Notes: a model not told the origin generated them from the sequence alone. Counted from the stretch's first letter, positions 9,038-18,269 are shown. The stretch: DNA of 64,000 bases from Acinetobacter corruptisaponis (GCF_030053775.1 NZ_CP125669.1:2413962-2477961); one strand, 5' to 3'. Made by a program: numbers and translations.

Positions 9038-9805
9038 ATGAGAACACTTCAAACATTGGGCTTTATTGCAGCCTCAATGATGGTCAGTACAACTTTTGCG
9101 GCGGATTTTTCTTTTGATCGCCCTGGGGCTGGCATGGGCACGGGGATTACACCAGTGGGCCATCTGGCCTGGGAACAGGGATTGCCCTCTGTTAGCTATC
9201 AGCAGGACAATGTCGCTGGGGCAAAAGACAAAACCCTGACGCTCAATGCTGACATGCTGTTGCGTACAGGTTTAACCGATGGCCTTGAACTCCAGTTGGG
9301 CTGGCAGGGACCTGTCTGGCAGCAAAATAAATATGCGGGCATGAAAAAGGAAATCCATGGTTTGGGTGATGTCAGCATTGGCTTGAAAAAGGCCATTGAC
9401 CTCAAGGATGACCGTTTAAGCATGGCCTTGCTGGCTGAGGCGGTTATTGCAACGGGCAATGACGAGTTCACTGCACATGACGACATCTATAGCCTGACTT
9501 CGGCAGTGGCGTATGAGCTGAGTGACTTGGTTGGTACCTCCATTACCATGCGTTATGAGGCGCAGAACAGTGATTGGGCAGTCACCGCCGTTCCGACCAT
9601 TGACTATAAAATTGCGGGTAAATTGTCGGGTTTCTCAGAATTTATCTACCGTAAGGCGGAAAGCCAGGACTATGAATATGGCCTAGGTACAGGTCTGGTT
9701 TATGCCATCAATGACCGTGCCCAGTTGGATGCCAGTGTCGGGGTCGATTTAAATGGCAGTGGCAAAAGCTACAACGGTGGTTTTGGCGTTTCTGTCCTAT
9801 TCTAA
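9038..9805 (+). CDS. Outer-membrane protein, MetA-pathway/phenol-degradation transporter-like family
   Basis: About 255 residues with a signal peptide (MRTLQTLGFIAASMMV, ending TTFA) and a beta-barrel-like mature part ending in phenylalanine. The segment FSFDRPGAGMGTGITPVG followed by alternating strands matches the PF13557-type 'MetA-pathway of phenol degradation' outer-membrane family as I recognise it. The ATG at 9038 is preferred because GGGGAG (9028-9033) lies just upstream; ATG 9035 and 9020 are also in frame. The transported substrate is unknown and the family name should not be read as a function. It is followed 79 bases later by dsbD. Confidence 0.65.
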   Translation: MRTLQTLGFIAASMMVSTTFAADFSFDRPGAGMGTGITPVGHLAWEQGLPSVSYQQDNVAGAKDKTLTLNADMLLRTGLTDGLELQLGWQGPVWQQNKYAGMKKEIHGLGDVSIGLKKAIDLKDDRLSMALLAEAVIATGNDEFTAHDDIYSLTSAVAYELSDLVGTSITMRYEAQNSDWAVTAVPTIDYKIAGKLSGFSEFIYRKAESQDYEYGLGTGLVYAINDRAQLDASVGVDLNGSGKSYNGGFGVSVLF

Positions 9806-9884
9806 TCAAACCTCTCTCCATGTGCCTCCCTTGAATTCCTGTTGACCTCATAGGGAGTGCTGGAGAGACAGCAGAGAAAACATA

Positions 9885-11735
9885 ATGAAAAAGTGTGTTC
9901 AGGGCGGCTACAGTTTCCAGCTGATCCGTTATTTTCTTGGCAGTTTACTGTTGTTATGTGGGACGGTCATCCATGCCCAGGACAATGTTTCAGCGCCATT
10001 GCTCAGCCCAGAACAGGCATTTACATTTTCGGTTGAATCGACCAAAAACAATGAAGCGCGTCTGCACTGGACCATTCAGCCCAACTATTATTTGTATCAA
10101 CACAAATTTGAAGTTCAGCAGGGTAATAAAGCGGTCGCCTTGAATTTACCCAAGGCGGTTGACCAGTATGATGAGAATTTTGGTCATACCCAAGTGTATT
10201 ACCAGCAGGTTGAATTCAGTATTGCTACACAGGCATCGCAACATTATCGGGTGAGCTGGCAAGGCTGTGCCAAAGACCGTATCTGCTATCCACCGCAAAA
10301 CATTGAGTTCCAGACCGATGCCGATAGCTTGGTCAGTGTGGAAAATACAGGTTTAAACTCACAAAAACGCTTTCTGGATGTCGCCCGTTCTGCCAACGCC
10401 TTAAATGCCCAGACAGCCGCAAATGACAGGGTGGAAACATCAGATGCTACCGTGTCTGTATCTTCCAACAATTCAACTGGCATGGCGCAAGACCAGAAAT
10501 GGTCAAGCACGCTGGAACAGCATTCCCTTGCCTATAGCCTGTTGTTGTTTCTGGGTTTGGGTATTTTACTGGCGTTTACACCGTGTTCGTTGCCGATGCT
10601 GCCGATTCTCACCTCGTTGATTATCCGTGAGCATAAAGGGGTCAAGGCATGGATAATTGCACTGACCTTTGTGGTGAGTATGGCGATGGTCTATGCGGTG
10701 CTTGGCCTGATTGCCTCGGCGGCTGGACTGAACTTCCAGCGCTGGTTGCAGCAGCCTGCCACACTGGTTGCCTTTAGCCTGCTGTTTGTACTGTTCGCCT
10801 TAAACCTGTTTGGCCTGTTTGAGATCAAGCTACCGCAAAAACTGCTTAATCGGCTGGACCATATGCAGTCGGTACAGCAGGGTGGGACACTGATTGGCGC
10901 CAGTGTCATGGGTATGATCTCCGCCTTGCTGGTCGGGCCATGTATGACCGCTCCTCTAGCGGGAACATTACTGTTTATTTCCCAGACCCAAAACCAGTGG
11001 CAGGGCGCATTATTGCTGTTTACGCTGGGTTTTGGCATGGGGATTCCACTGTTGCTTGCCAGCGTGTTAGGTGCAAAAGCCTTGCCGAAAGCGGGTGAGT
11101 GGATGCACCAGATTAAGGTGATTTTCGCCTTTCTGATGCTGGCACTGAGTATTTATTTTATTCGTCCCTTGTTGCCAGAGTTGGCAGTTCAGCTCCTTAG
11201 CCTATTTTTAGGTTTGGCCTTTATTGGTTATGCTGTGTACCGCCTTTTTGTGAAAAAGGGACAGTTGCAGTGGTTGTATGCATTGCTGCTCATCATTGCA
11301 ATTCCGTTTCTTGCCTTTAACCAATATCAGCATATGCAAAACCTGAGCATAGTACAGGCAGAGAAACTGGCGGAATGGCATGTAGCACAAACCGCCGATG
11401 AATTTCAGCAGATTCTGGCCAATGCGCCAAAAGATCGCGGTATGATTATTGACGTGTATGCCGACTGGTGTGTGGCATGTCAGCCGATTGAACATCGCAT
11501 CTTAAAGGATGCTGAGGTGCAACAGGCTTTGGCTCCCTACTATTTGATTAAACTGGATTTAAGCCATTATGATGCCTCACATCAGGCACTGCTCAATCAA
11601 TGGGATATTTTAGGTCCACCGACCTACCTATTCCTGAATCTGCAACAACAGGAAATCCGTCCGCTCCGTTTGACAGGCGCATTTAAAAAGAACGAATTAT
11701 TACAACAACTCACGGCATTTAAAGGAAAATTATAA
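9885..11735 (+). CDS. dsbD: Thiol:disulfide interchange protein DsbD
   Basis: DsbD carries electrons from cytoplasmic thioredoxin across the inner membrane to periplasmic DsbC, DsbG and CcmG. The 616-residue protein has all three modules. A signal peptide (~1-31) leads to a periplasmic alpha domain with the cysteine pair WQGCAK (Cys128) and CYPP (Cys134). The eight-segment membrane domain carries the redox cysteines in FTPCSLP (Cys234) and GPCMTAP (Cys353). The C-terminal thioredoxin-like domain has YADWCVAC (Cys529/Cys532). The GST gene begins 2 bases after its stop, so the two form an operon. Confidence 0.95.
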   Translation: MKKCVQGGYSFQLIRYFLGSLLLLCGTVIHAQDNVSAPLLSPEQAFTFSVESTKNNEARLHWTIQPNYYLYQHKFEVQQGNKAVALNLPKAVDQYDENFGHTQVYYQQVEFSIATQASQHYRVSWQGCAKDRICYPPQNIEFQTDADSLVSVENTGLNSQKRFLDVARSANALNAQTAANDRVETSDATVSVSSNNSTGMAQDQKWSSTLEQHSLAYSLLLFLGLGILLAFTPCSLPMLPILTSLIIREHKGVKAWIIALTFVVSMAMVYAVLGLIASAAGLNFQRWLQQPATLVAFSLLFVLFALNLFGLFEIKLPQKLLNRLDHMQSVQQGGTLIGASVMGMISALLVGPCMTAPLAGTLLFISQTQNQWQGALLLFTLGFGMGIPLLLASVLGAKALPKAGEWMHQIKVIFAFLMLALSIYFIRPLLPELAVQLLSLFLGLAFIGYAVYRLFVKKGQLQWLYALLLIIAIPFLAFNQYQHMQNLSIVQAEKLAEWHVAQTADEFQQILANAPKDRGMIIDVYADWCVACQPIEHRILKDAEVQQALAPYYLIKLDLSHYDASHQALLNQWDILGPPTYLFLNLQQQEIRPLRLTGAFKKNELLQQLTAFKGKL

Positions 11736-11737
11736 GC

Positions 11738-12433
11738 ATGTACACCTTATTGATTGGCAATAAAAACTATTCAACCTGGTCAATGCGTCCATGGATTTTA
11801 TTAAAGCAGGCGGGTATTTCTTTTCAGGAACATTGGGTTCAATTCGACAGCTTTGAAGCGGATAGCCAGTTTAAGACAGAAATTTTAAAGCTGAACCCAA
11901 CAGGTAAGGTTCCCGTGCTGGTGGATGGGGAACTGGTGGTTTGGGACAGTCTGGCCATCTGTGAATATGTGGCTGAGCAACACCCCGAAAAGGCGCTGTT
12001 ACCGCAGGATAAAACATTACGGGCAAGGGCGCGTTGCATCAGTGCCGAAATGCACAGCAGTTTCCAGACCTTACGCAATCTGTGTCCAATGAATGTTGAA
12101 GCAGATTTGGCACATATTGGCAGGCAGCTTGGGGCGGACAATGCCCAGCTCCGTGCAGATGTGGCACGGATTGAGCAAATCTGGTCTGAACGTCCAGCTG
12201 AGGACAGCTTTTTATGTGGTGAGTTTAGCCTTGCTGATGCATTCTATGCGCCTGTGGTGATGCGCTTTGAGTGTTTTAAGCTGCCATTATCGGCGTCAAG
12301 CCAGGCCTATATGCAAAAGATATTGTCTTTGGCATCCGTGCAGCAATGGATTGAGGAAGCCAGACAGGAGCAGATGTTTGTGGCGTTTGATGAGCCTTAT
12401 CGAAAAAGTCGTGATGAATATTTAAAGCCCTAA
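11738..12433 (+). CDS. Glutathione S-transferase family protein
   Basis: A 231-residue cytosolic GST. The thioredoxin-like N-terminal domain contains NKNYSTWSMRPWILLKQAG, the cis-proline motif GKVPVLVDG and the glutathione-binding WDSLAICEYVAE. An all-helical C-terminal domain follows, with the N-capping box FSLADAFYAPVVMRF. It resembles the YfcF/GST group with a Ser/Thr active site near the N-terminus. The start is 2 bases after dsbD, suggesting a shared transcript linked to thiol homeostasis. The substrate is unknown. Confidence 0.88.
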   Translation: MYTLLIGNKNYSTWSMRPWILLKQAGISFQEHWVQFDSFEADSQFKTEILKLNPTGKVPVLVDGELVVWDSLAICEYVAEQHPEKALLPQDKTLRARARCISAEMHSSFQTLRNLCPMNVEADLAHIGRQLGADNAQLRADVARIEQIWSERPAEDSFLCGEFSLADAFYAPVVMRFECFKLPLSASSQAYMQKILSLASVQQWIEEARQEQMFVAFDEPYRKSRDEYLKP

Positions 12434-12510
12434 AATCTGGAAAGATTGATAAATAAAACCTAAGGATATATCGAAGTTGAATAGAACTCCAACCTGCATA
12501 ATATGAAAAG

Positions 12511-12541
12511 TTTCCAGCCATTTCCCCTAAATGGCTGGAAA
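12511..12541. terminator. Terminator between convergent GST and GGDEF genes
   Basis: A perfect 11-bp stem TTTCCAGCCAT / ATGGCTGGAAA with a 9-base loop lies between two converging genes. The T runs are short on both sides, so termination may be moderate. Confidence 0.7.
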
Positions 12542-12546
12542 TACCT

Positions 12547-13740
12547 TTAATCAATGGCAAGGTCAGTAAAGATTTTCACCTGATTCCGTCCATCGGCCTT
12601 GACCGCATACAATGCCTGATCGGCCTGACTAATGATTAAATGGGGTTCATCCGCACTCACTGAACTGCTAATGCCAAAGCTGGCACTGACCGAAAATTCC
12701 TGCTGATATTCCGTGATAAAGTTCAGGTGGGAGATTGCCAGACGGCAGCGTTCCGCCACACTTTGTGCCTGTGCCGTCGTGGTGTTCGGCAGCAGCAAAA
12801 TAAACTCCTCACCACCAAAACGCCCAATCACATCTAGGTCACGTATGTTGTTTGCCAGACATCTTGCCACCTGAACCAGCACCTGATCGCCCATGCTGTG
12901 CCCAAACTGGTCATTAATATTCTTAAAGTGGTCTAAATCGAGCAGCACAATTGAATATAACGGGTCAGGCTGCTGGTGCAGCTTTTCCAGATAGCTGCTG
13001 ATGCTGCGTCGGTTCAGCACATTGGTGAGGGGGTCAAGACGGCTGAGGACCTGAATGGCGGTTTCCCGTGTGCGCCACTGGGTCAGCAAGACCTCAAACA
13101 GGAATAGGCAGGCAAGTAGAATGGGAACAAGGAAGAACATCATGCTGCCCACCCAGAAAGGATGCATTGCAACCTTGTTGATTTCCGCCATATTAAACAG
13201 TGGGGCGTAGGTGAGTGCCCCGATAATGCTCATATAATTGCAGAACAACAGGGCAATGGTGGCAGGCACAAGGGCGCAGTAAATCATTTTACGGTTAAAC
13301 AGGATCAAGCCCACACCCACCACGCTGACATAACCCACCATGGTTGCTGGACTAAAGCTTCCCACCAGATAGCTGTTATGGCAAAGCATTGCGGTAAAGA
13401 CCTGCACCGTAATGAGGGGAAGAAACTCCTTTGCCCATTTCCGATCCCTATAAAAGTGGCAGGGAAAAATGAGGGCCACTAAAACCACAAGCATAATCAG
13501 GCTGGTCCATAACTGAGACCAGACCAGGTTTAAATGTACCCATGCTGAATATGCTGGATGGGTGAGGACAAAAATATCCCAACTGATCCAGAACAGGTTC
13601 ATAACAGCAGCAAGTATCAGTAATAAAATACTTTTTTTAAGTATGGTCCAATTGACTACAATTTGATGTTCCAAAAAAAGCCTGAGGCCCCATCTTTTTG
13701 TGTCAGTTGACCTATTAAAACGAATCTTGACCATTGGCAT
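12547..13740 (-). CDS. Membrane-bound diguanylate cyclase (GGDEF)
   Basis: This protein makes cyclic di-GMP from two GTP. The N-terminal ~200 residues hold about six hydrophobic segments and no recognised sensor domain. The C-terminal GGDEF domain begins DPLTNVLNRRSISSYL and has the active-site sequence GRFGGEEFILLLP. The product-inhibition I-site RxxD is present as RDLD five residues before GGEEF, so the enzyme should be catalytically competent and feedback-inhibited. The ATG at 13740 (MPMVKIRF) and the Met two codons later are both possible starts. It is monocistronic. Confidence 0.9.
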   Translation of the reverse strand: MPMVKIRFNRSTDTKRWGLRLFLEHQIVVNWTILKKSILLLILAAVMNLFWISWDIFVLTHPAYSAWVHLNLVWSQLWTSLIMLVVLVALIFPCHFYRDRKWAKEFLPLITVQVFTAMLCHNSYLVGSFSPATMVGYVSVVGVGLILFNRKMIYCALVPATIALLFCNYMSIIGALTYAPLFNMAEINKVAMHPFWVGSMMFFLVPILLACLFLFEVLLTQWRTRETAIQVLSRLDPLTNVLNRRSISSYLEKLHQQPDPLYSIVLLDLDHFKNINDQFGHSMGDQVLVQVARCLANNIRDLDVIGRFGGEEFILLLPNTTTAQAQSVAERCRLAISHLNFITEYQQEFSVSASFGISSSVSADEPHLIISQADQALYAVKADGRNQVKIFTDLAID

Positions 13741-13961
13741 GCATCCTTATATGCAATGAGATTCCGTAGGAACTGTAGAGTTATCGTCAAAATATTGAAG
13801 AATAATAATTAAAATAACAATAACATCTTTGGAATGAGAAAAAAGTCTAGCTCTGGGCTTTTTAATGCAAATTATAACGGGAAAATTTTTTGAAAAAGGG
13901 GCTATGATCTGAATATTCAATCAGATTTATTTTATGATGACAAAATTAAATTAAGAGTGAC

Positions 13962-13985
13962 AATGGTCAGACATAGCTGACCATT
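13962..13985. terminator. Hairpin downstream of esterase gene
   Basis: A perfect 9-bp stem AATGGTCAG / CTGACCATT with a 6-base loop lies 22 bases past the minus-strand esterase stop. A T run exists only on the plus strand, so it may be a weak terminator or an RNA-stabilising hairpin for the esterase transcript. The rest of 13741-14006 is AT-rich with no other signal. Confidence 0.45.
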
Positions 13986-14006
13986 TTTGCATAAAATTTA
14001 AGCGGT

Positions 14007-14918
14007 CTAGTCACGGTCAAGTGAATGGGCGAAATCCGCAATATCCGCCAGTGCCTGTTTTGCTTCAGGGAACCATGCATTGAACATCTGGAAATTATGC
14101 CACATGCCTGTGTAGAGCTTAAACCGAACCTTGACACCTGCCTGCTCCGCTTTTTCCCTAAAGCGTTTTGAATCATCCAGCAGAATCTCTTTTGAACCCA
14201 CCTGAACCAGTGTTGGTGGCAGACCTTTCAGGTCATCAAACAAGGGTGAGACACGTGGATCATCTGGCTGGGTACCATCTTTTAAATAATGGTTGATACC
14301 TGCCTGCAACGCCTCTATGGAGAGCAGGGCATCATGTTTCTGGTTAAAACGCAGCGATTCACTGGTTAAGGTCAAGTCCAGATAAGGTGACATCAAAATT
14401 AAGCCGCTTGGCATCAGCTCTGGCTGCTGCTTCAGGCGTAGACACAGGGCCAGCGCAAGATTGGCACCACAGGAGTCACCAGAAACAATAATGTCCTTTG
14501 GTTGAATTCCCTGTACCAGAAGCGCCTGATAGACATCAAAAATGGCGTCGATTGCCTCAGGATAGGGATGTTCTGGCGCAAGCGGATAATCCACGTGGAT
14601 GACCTGCATTTGTGTACGCGCTGCAATATCCGTCATTAGGGCGCGGTGGGTATTCAGGTTACCCAGAAAAAATGCACCCCCATGAATGTGGAGAATCAGT
14701 TGGGTGGCAGAAGCCTGTGCCTTGATCTCTTCACCACGCACACCCGCCAGGCGTAATGGACGAATTTGTACGGTTTGGTCCTTTGGAAATACACGGCAAA
14801 GTTGGTCAAGCAAAGGTCGTAAAGCATTTGGGGCCAAATTAAACTGACTCGGCGTGCGAATGGTCGCTTTTAGTAGCGATTCAGTAAAATAATATTTCCA
14901 GACAGTACCAAATTTCAT
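14007..14918 (-). CDS. Alpha/beta hydrolase, HSL (acetyl esterase/lipase) family
   Basis: A 303-residue hydrolase of the hormone-sensitive-lipase group. The oxyanion-hole motif HIHGGAFFLGN lies near residue 80, the nucleophile serine is in SGDSCGAN, and the catalytic histidine is in GMWHNFQMF near the C-terminus. The nucleophile elbow reads GDSCG instead of the common GDSAG. The likely role is hydrolysis of short-chain carboxylic esters in the cytoplasm; no signal peptide is seen. The natural substrate is unknown. It is monocistronic with an ATG start at 14918. Confidence 0.87.
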   Translation of the reverse strand: MKFGTVWKYYFTESLLKATIRTPSQFNLAPNALRPLLDQLCRVFPKDQTVQIRPLRLAGVRGEEIKAQASATQLILHIHGGAFFLGNLNTHRALMTDIAARTQMQVIHVDYPLAPEHPYPEAIDAIFDVYQALLVQGIQPKDIIVSGDSCGANLALALCLRLKQQPELMPSGLILMSPYLDLTLTSESLRFNQKHDALLSIEALQAGINHYLKDGTQPDDPRVSPLFDDLKGLPPTLVQVGSKEILLDDSKRFREKAEQAGVKVRFKLYTGMWHNFQMFNAWFPEAKQALADIADFAHSLDRD

Positions 14919-15121
14919 AGTTTTTCCATATTGTTAGGTCAGTATAATAATAAGGGAGTTCAGGCACTTGAGCTTTATTTTATAGGTGAATAAAGCATTG
15001 GGCTTATACCCCTCAAGATTCTTACTCAGGTTATACCAAATAGTCATAATCAAGAATTGCAATATTGACGAAAGTTCCCAATACTCGTGGTCTTGAAAGA
15101 CCCCTTAAGGATATTACAAAA

Positions 15122-15559
15122 ATGAAGAAAATTGCTTTAGCACTAGGATTACTCGGTTTAACCGCTTTTGCCAATGCGGCAGATGCATTGAACGGTAGCG
15201 TTTGGCAGACAATCGATGATGAAACGAAGCAGCCAAAGGCGATTGTGAAGTTTACTGAGCAAAAGGACGGTTCGTTAACAGCGTCTATTCAAAAATATTT
15301 AGTCCCAGGCCAGGAAGATGCCTGCTCTAAATGTGAAGGAACCTACCACAACAAATCACTTAAAGGTGTGACGATTGTGCGTAACCTGAAGAACGTGGGT
15401 GGAACAAATTATGACAATGGTTCAATTCTTGACCCTAAAAACGGCAAAACCTACAAGTTGAAAGCTGAATTGATCGAGGGTGGCAAGAAGCTAAAACTAC
15501 GTGGCTATATCGGTGTTGCAGCACTCGGTCGTAACCAGACTTGGGTTCGTGCCAACTAA
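15122..15559 (+). CDS. DUF2147 family periplasmic protein
   Basis: A 145-residue exported protein. The ATG at 15122 gives a clean signal peptide (residues 1-20, ending AFANA); AAGGA lies about 11 bases upstream, and the longer in-frame start at 15065 would bury the signal. The mature part has the DUF2147 pattern GSVWQTIDDETKQPKAIV, CSKCEG, NGSILDPKNGKTYKL and LRGYIGVAALGRNQTWVR. The family is small, periplasmic and lipocalin-like in pattern, with no established function. The two cysteines in CSKC could form a disulfide. Confidence 0.85.
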   Translation: MKKIALALGLLGLTAFANAADALNGSVWQTIDDETKQPKAIVKFTEQKDGSLTASIQKYLVPGQEDACSKCEGTYHNKSLKGVTIVRNLKNVGGTNYDNGSILDPKNGKTYKLKAELIEGGKKLKLRGYIGVAALGRNQTWVRAN

Positions 15560-15574
15560 TTTGAGTTTGAACTG

Positions 15575-15608
15575 AAAAAAACCGAGTCCTGTGACTCGGT
15601 TTTTTATT
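15575..15608. terminator. Bidirectional terminator after DUF2147 gene
   Basis: The stem AACCGAGTC / GACTCGGTT with loop CTGT, flanked by A6 and T6 runs, serves the DUF2147 gene and the convergent ArsC-like gene. Confidence 0.92.
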
Positions 15609-15616
15609 TTATTTCT

Positions 15617-15967
15617 TTAAGCGGAGAGGTTTTGATACGTTGCTTCATCAAAGCCAACCACAAAACCCTGTGCAGTTTGCAGCACTGGACGCTTAATCAG
15701 GCTCGGTTGGGCAATGAGGGTCTCAATCAAATTTTGCTCGTTGCTGCTGGCATGGGCCTGTTCCGTTTCGGATAACTTGCGCCAGGTTGTACCTTTTTTA
15801 TTCAGCACCTTATCTGCACCTATTTCTTTAAGCCAGACCTCTAAAGTTGCAGCATCAATCCCTTGTTTTTTGTAGTCATGAAATTCATAGGCAATACCCT
15901 TTGCCTGTAAGGCATCAAAGGCCTTTTTCATTGAATTGCAGTTTTTAATACCATAAATTTTAAACAT
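15617..15967 (-). CDS. ArsC/Spx-family reductase-like protein (YffB type)
   Basis: A 116-residue thioredoxin-fold protein of the ArsC/Spx family, YffB subgroup. The start at 15967 (MFKIYGIKNCNSMKKA) aligns with the family; an upstream in-frame start would add seven odd residues. Only one cysteine (GIKNCNSM) lies in the active loop, as in YffB, and the family's RPVLQT segment is present. The closest relatives are annotated as glutathione-dependent thiol reductases or of unknown function; arsenate reduction is not supported by context. Convergent with the DUF2147 gene. Confidence 0.8.
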   Translation of the reverse strand: MFKIYGIKNCNSMKKAFDALQAKGIAYEFHDYKKQGIDAATLEVWLKEIGADKVLNKKGTTWRKLSETEQAHASSNEQNLIETLIAQPSLIKRPVLQTAQGFVVGFDEATYQNLSA

Positions 15968-16450
15968 GCTGTAAACCATAGAAAACAAGAAAAGATATGG
16001 CTGAAAGCCTAACGCAAAAAGAGGGTGATTTGCCAGTTGAGTTTTTTAGCCTATAACTTAATGCATGTTTGAAATGGTCAACAGACCCTGTTTATCAAGT
16101 AAATTGATGTAGTGTGTTGAGCAAAATTAAAATGATCAAATCAATCATGCTTTTTGATGAAAAAAGCTACAGACAAACTGGGTAAAAATATCTAAGATTA
16201 AAAAAGAGAAAACCCGCATTTAATCTTCCTGATCATGCGGGTCTCATTTCAACGTCCAATGTCTCATCCATGCAAATAAACTTAAACTAAGTTTATTTTG
16301 TCTTCCTACGGCTTCCTATCCTTTTTTGGTCATCCTGACCGCTTCCCTGTGCCGTGGTGCTATAATGCCGTTACAGCCGATAAATAAAAATACACAAAAA
16401 ACGACACAATCTGTCAGCCAAAGAGGCGGTCAAAGTGAACAAGTGTTCAC
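15968..16450. other. Long intergenic region with hairpins and a promoter-like site
   Basis: This 483-base gap between two minus-strand genes has no convincing ORF. It holds a minus-strand terminator (16206-16242), a perfect 10-bp hairpin (16275-16297, AATAAACTTA / TAAGTTTATT, loop AAC), a consensus TATAAT at 16361-16366 on the plus strand with no good -35, and a palindrome over the xthA stop codon. A short untranslated RNA is possible but unproven. Confidence 0.5.
16206..16242 (-). terminator. Minus-strand intrinsic terminator downstream of xthA
   Basis: Read on the minus strand, ACCCGCAT and ATGCGGGT pair around a 15-base loop and are followed by TTTCTCTTTTTT. It lies about 210 bases beyond the xthA stop, which implies a long 3' untranslated region or a separate RNA. 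Confidence 0.7.
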
Positions 16451-16452
16451 TT
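16433..16452. repeat. Perfect 8-bp-arm palindrome at the xthA stop
   Basis: AAGTGAAC - AAGT - GTTCACTT. It overlaps the end of xthA. It may be an RNA hairpin at the gene's 3' end or an operator for a TetR-type regulator; no T run follows on the minus strand. Confidence 0.6.
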
Positions 16453-17275
16453 ATTCGTGTATTTTATAGTCAATAATGACAGGGGCATGGTCGCTAAACC
16501 ATTGTTCTTTATACACCCATGCGTTTGCAGTCCGCATTTTCCAGTCAGGTGAACAGGCCTGATAGTCAATTCGCCAACCCACATTTTTTGCACGGGCCTG
16601 CCCACGATTTGACCACCATGAATATAATTCTGCCTCTTTTCGCACTTCGCGGAATGTATCGACATAACCCAGTTCATCATAAATATGATCAAGCCATGCT
16701 CTTTCATGGGGTAAGCAGCCTGAAGATTTCTGGTTGCCTGACCAGTTTTTAATATCAATGCGCTTATGTACGATATTGTAGTCACCACACACAATGATTG
16801 ATTTATTTTCATCCCGCCATTGTTTTAATATTTGGGCGTATTCCTGTAGAAATAAATCCTTACGCGCCTGCGCTTTGTCACCACTTGAACCTGATGGCAA
16901 GTATAGCGAGGCAATATGAACAGGCTGTGACAATCCCAGATCGAATTCAGCCGTAATAAAACGCCCCTGCGAATCGGCCAGTTCAAAACCCAAACCGTTT
17001 TGCACTGAAACAAATGGGAGACGGCTGTAAATCGCCGTACCTGCATAGCCCGCACGTTCGGCAGGGAACAGGTGGGTATACCAGCCCTCAGGCTTGAATT
17101 TATCGGTCCACTGTTCATGGGTAATGCGGCTTTCCTGCATACACACAACATCGGCACCCGACTGTTCCAACCATTCCAGCAGTCCCTTAGTCACGGAAGA
17201 ACGCAGTCCGTTGACGTTAATTGAAACGACGCGAAGAATTTTTACATCACTTGGATAGCTATCCTTTGGTATCAT
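16451..17275 (-). CDS. xthA: Exodeoxyribonuclease III
   Basis: This is the apurinic/apyrimidinic endonuclease and 3'-5' exonuclease of base-excision repair. From the ATG at 17275 the protein is 274 residues. Endonuclease/exonuclease/phosphatase motifs are in order: VVSINVNGLRS, CMQESRI (metal-binding Glu), SLYLPSGS, VCGDYNIVHKRID and the C-terminal SDHAPVIIDY with the catalytic Asp-His. The start lies 39 bases from the divergent pyrE start, so the two promoters overlap. Confidence 0.92.
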   Translation of the reverse strand: MIPKDSYPSDVKILRVVSINVNGLRSSVTKGLLEWLEQSGADVVCMQESRITHEQWTDKFKPEGWYTHLFPAERAGYAGTAIYSRLPFVSVQNGLGFELADSQGRFITAEFDLGLSQPVHIASLYLPSGSSGDKAQARKDLFLQEYAQILKQWRDENKSIIVCGDYNIVHKRIDIKNWSGNQKSSGCLPHERAWLDHIYDELGYVDTFREVRKEAELYSWWSNRGQARAKNVGWRIDYQACSPDWKMRTANAWVYKEQWFSDHAPVIIDYKIHE

Positions 17276-17314
17276 GCGTATGTTTAACCTCAATTGAAGA
17301 ATTTGGAGCACCTT

Positions 17315-17965
17315 ATGACCACGCCTGTGTCATTTCATCCGCAAGCTTTTATCGAACTCGCATTATCACGTGGTGTGCTTAAATTTGGTGAGTTTACCTT
17401 AAAATCAGGTCGTGTCAGTCCTTATTTCTTTAACGCGGGTTTACTGAATGATGGTGAGGCACTGTCGCTTTTAGCACAGGGCTATGCGGATAAACTGGTT
17501 CAGTGTGACAACGTGGGTGTGATTTTTGGTCCAGCCTATAAAGGCATTCCGTTTGTTGCTGCAACAGCGGTGGCGTTGTCTCAGGTGCATGGTAAAAGTG
17601 TACCTTGGGGCTTTAACCGTAAAGAAGCCAAAGATCATGGTGAAGGTGGTGTGTTGGTTGGCGCATCGGTTGTTGGCCAGAAAGTCTGGATCATTGACGA
17701 TGTGATCACTGCAGGGACGGCAATTCGTGAAGTTGTGACGATCTTAAAAAATGCGGGTGCAAGTATTGCAGGGGTCTTGGTCGCGCTAGACCGTCAGGAA
17801 CGTGGTCAAGGTGAGCTTTCTGCGATTCAGGAAGTGCAGCAAGAACTAGAAATTCCTGTGCATGCTTTAATCACCATGAAAGATTTGATGGATTATCTGG
17901 ATACCAAAGGCGAGAAAGAAGCCTTGGCAAATATGCAGGCGTATCGTGAAAAATATGGCATCTAA
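17315..17965 (+). CDS. pyrE: Orotate phosphoribosyltransferase
   Basis: PyrE converts orotate and PRPP to orotidine 5'-phosphate in pyrimidine synthesis. The ATG at 17315 follows a TTGGAGC ribosome binding site and gives a 216-residue protein of normal length. Visible are the N-terminal [19 protein letters not shown], the flexible-loop region [14 protein letters not shown] and the PRPP-binding loop [14 protein letters not shown]. It is divergent from xthA and ends in a strong terminator, just beyond which the restriction-modification cassette begins. Confidence 0.95.
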   Translation: MTTPVSFHPQAFIELALSRGVLKFGEFTLKSGRVSPYFFNAGLLNDGEALSLLAQGYADKLVQCDNVGVIFGPAYKGIPFVAATAVALSQVHGKSVPWGFNRKEAKDHGEGGVLVGASVVGQKVWIIDDVITAGTAIREVVTILKNAGASIAGVLVALDRQERGQGELSAIQEVQQELEIPVHALITMKDLMDYLDTKGEKEALANMQAYREKYGI

Positions 17966-17980
17966 GGTTTTGATGTGGGA

Positions 17981-18005
17981 AAGGAAGCTGAGGCTTCCTT
18001 TTTTG
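17981..18005 (+). terminator. pyrE terminator
   Basis: The stem AAGGAAGC / GCTTCCTT with a 4-base loop is followed by TTTT, 16 bases after the pyrE stop. Confidence 0.88.
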
Positions 18006-18127
18006 TTGAGTTGAGCTAATTGATTATTGGAAATAATGATTGAAAAATAAGCGTGGAACGTGAACAATAATGAAAAAGCTGTTCCAGTGCGCTGAACCCT
18101 AGAATGGTTTAGAGTAAGATATTGATG

Positions 18128-18148
18128 CTTATAAGAAAACTTCAAGCA
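18128..18148 (+). repeat. Left copy of imperfect 21-bp direct repeat flanking the R-M cassette
   Basis: It matches the copy at 20669-20689 at 17 of 21 positions in the same orientation, with a shared ACTTCAA core. The pair brackets the C-M-R genes and could mark the insertion site. The match is imperfect in AT-rich DNA, so chance is possible. Confidence 0.35.
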
Positions 18149-18198
18149 TTTCGCATAAGGCTTATTATGTTAATTTTAGAAATTCTTAACTTAAATTA

Positions 18199-18216
18199 CT
18201 ACTTATATTCTGTCGA
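18199..18216 (+). promoter_or_regulatory. 18-bp element upstream of controller gene (C-box/promoter candidate)
   Basis: CTACTTATATTCTGTCGA, 53 bases before the C gene start. The identical sequence lies inverted at 20612-20629 ahead of the restriction enzyme gene. It resembles a half of the controller-protein box type (ACTTATAGTC-like) and includes a -10-like TATATT at 18204-18209 without a good -35, as expected for an activator-dependent promoter. Confidence 0.6.
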
Positions 18217-18269
18217 AAAAGTTGAGGCCTAAAAATATCTTTCATATTAAAAGTTTGAACTTAACCAAT

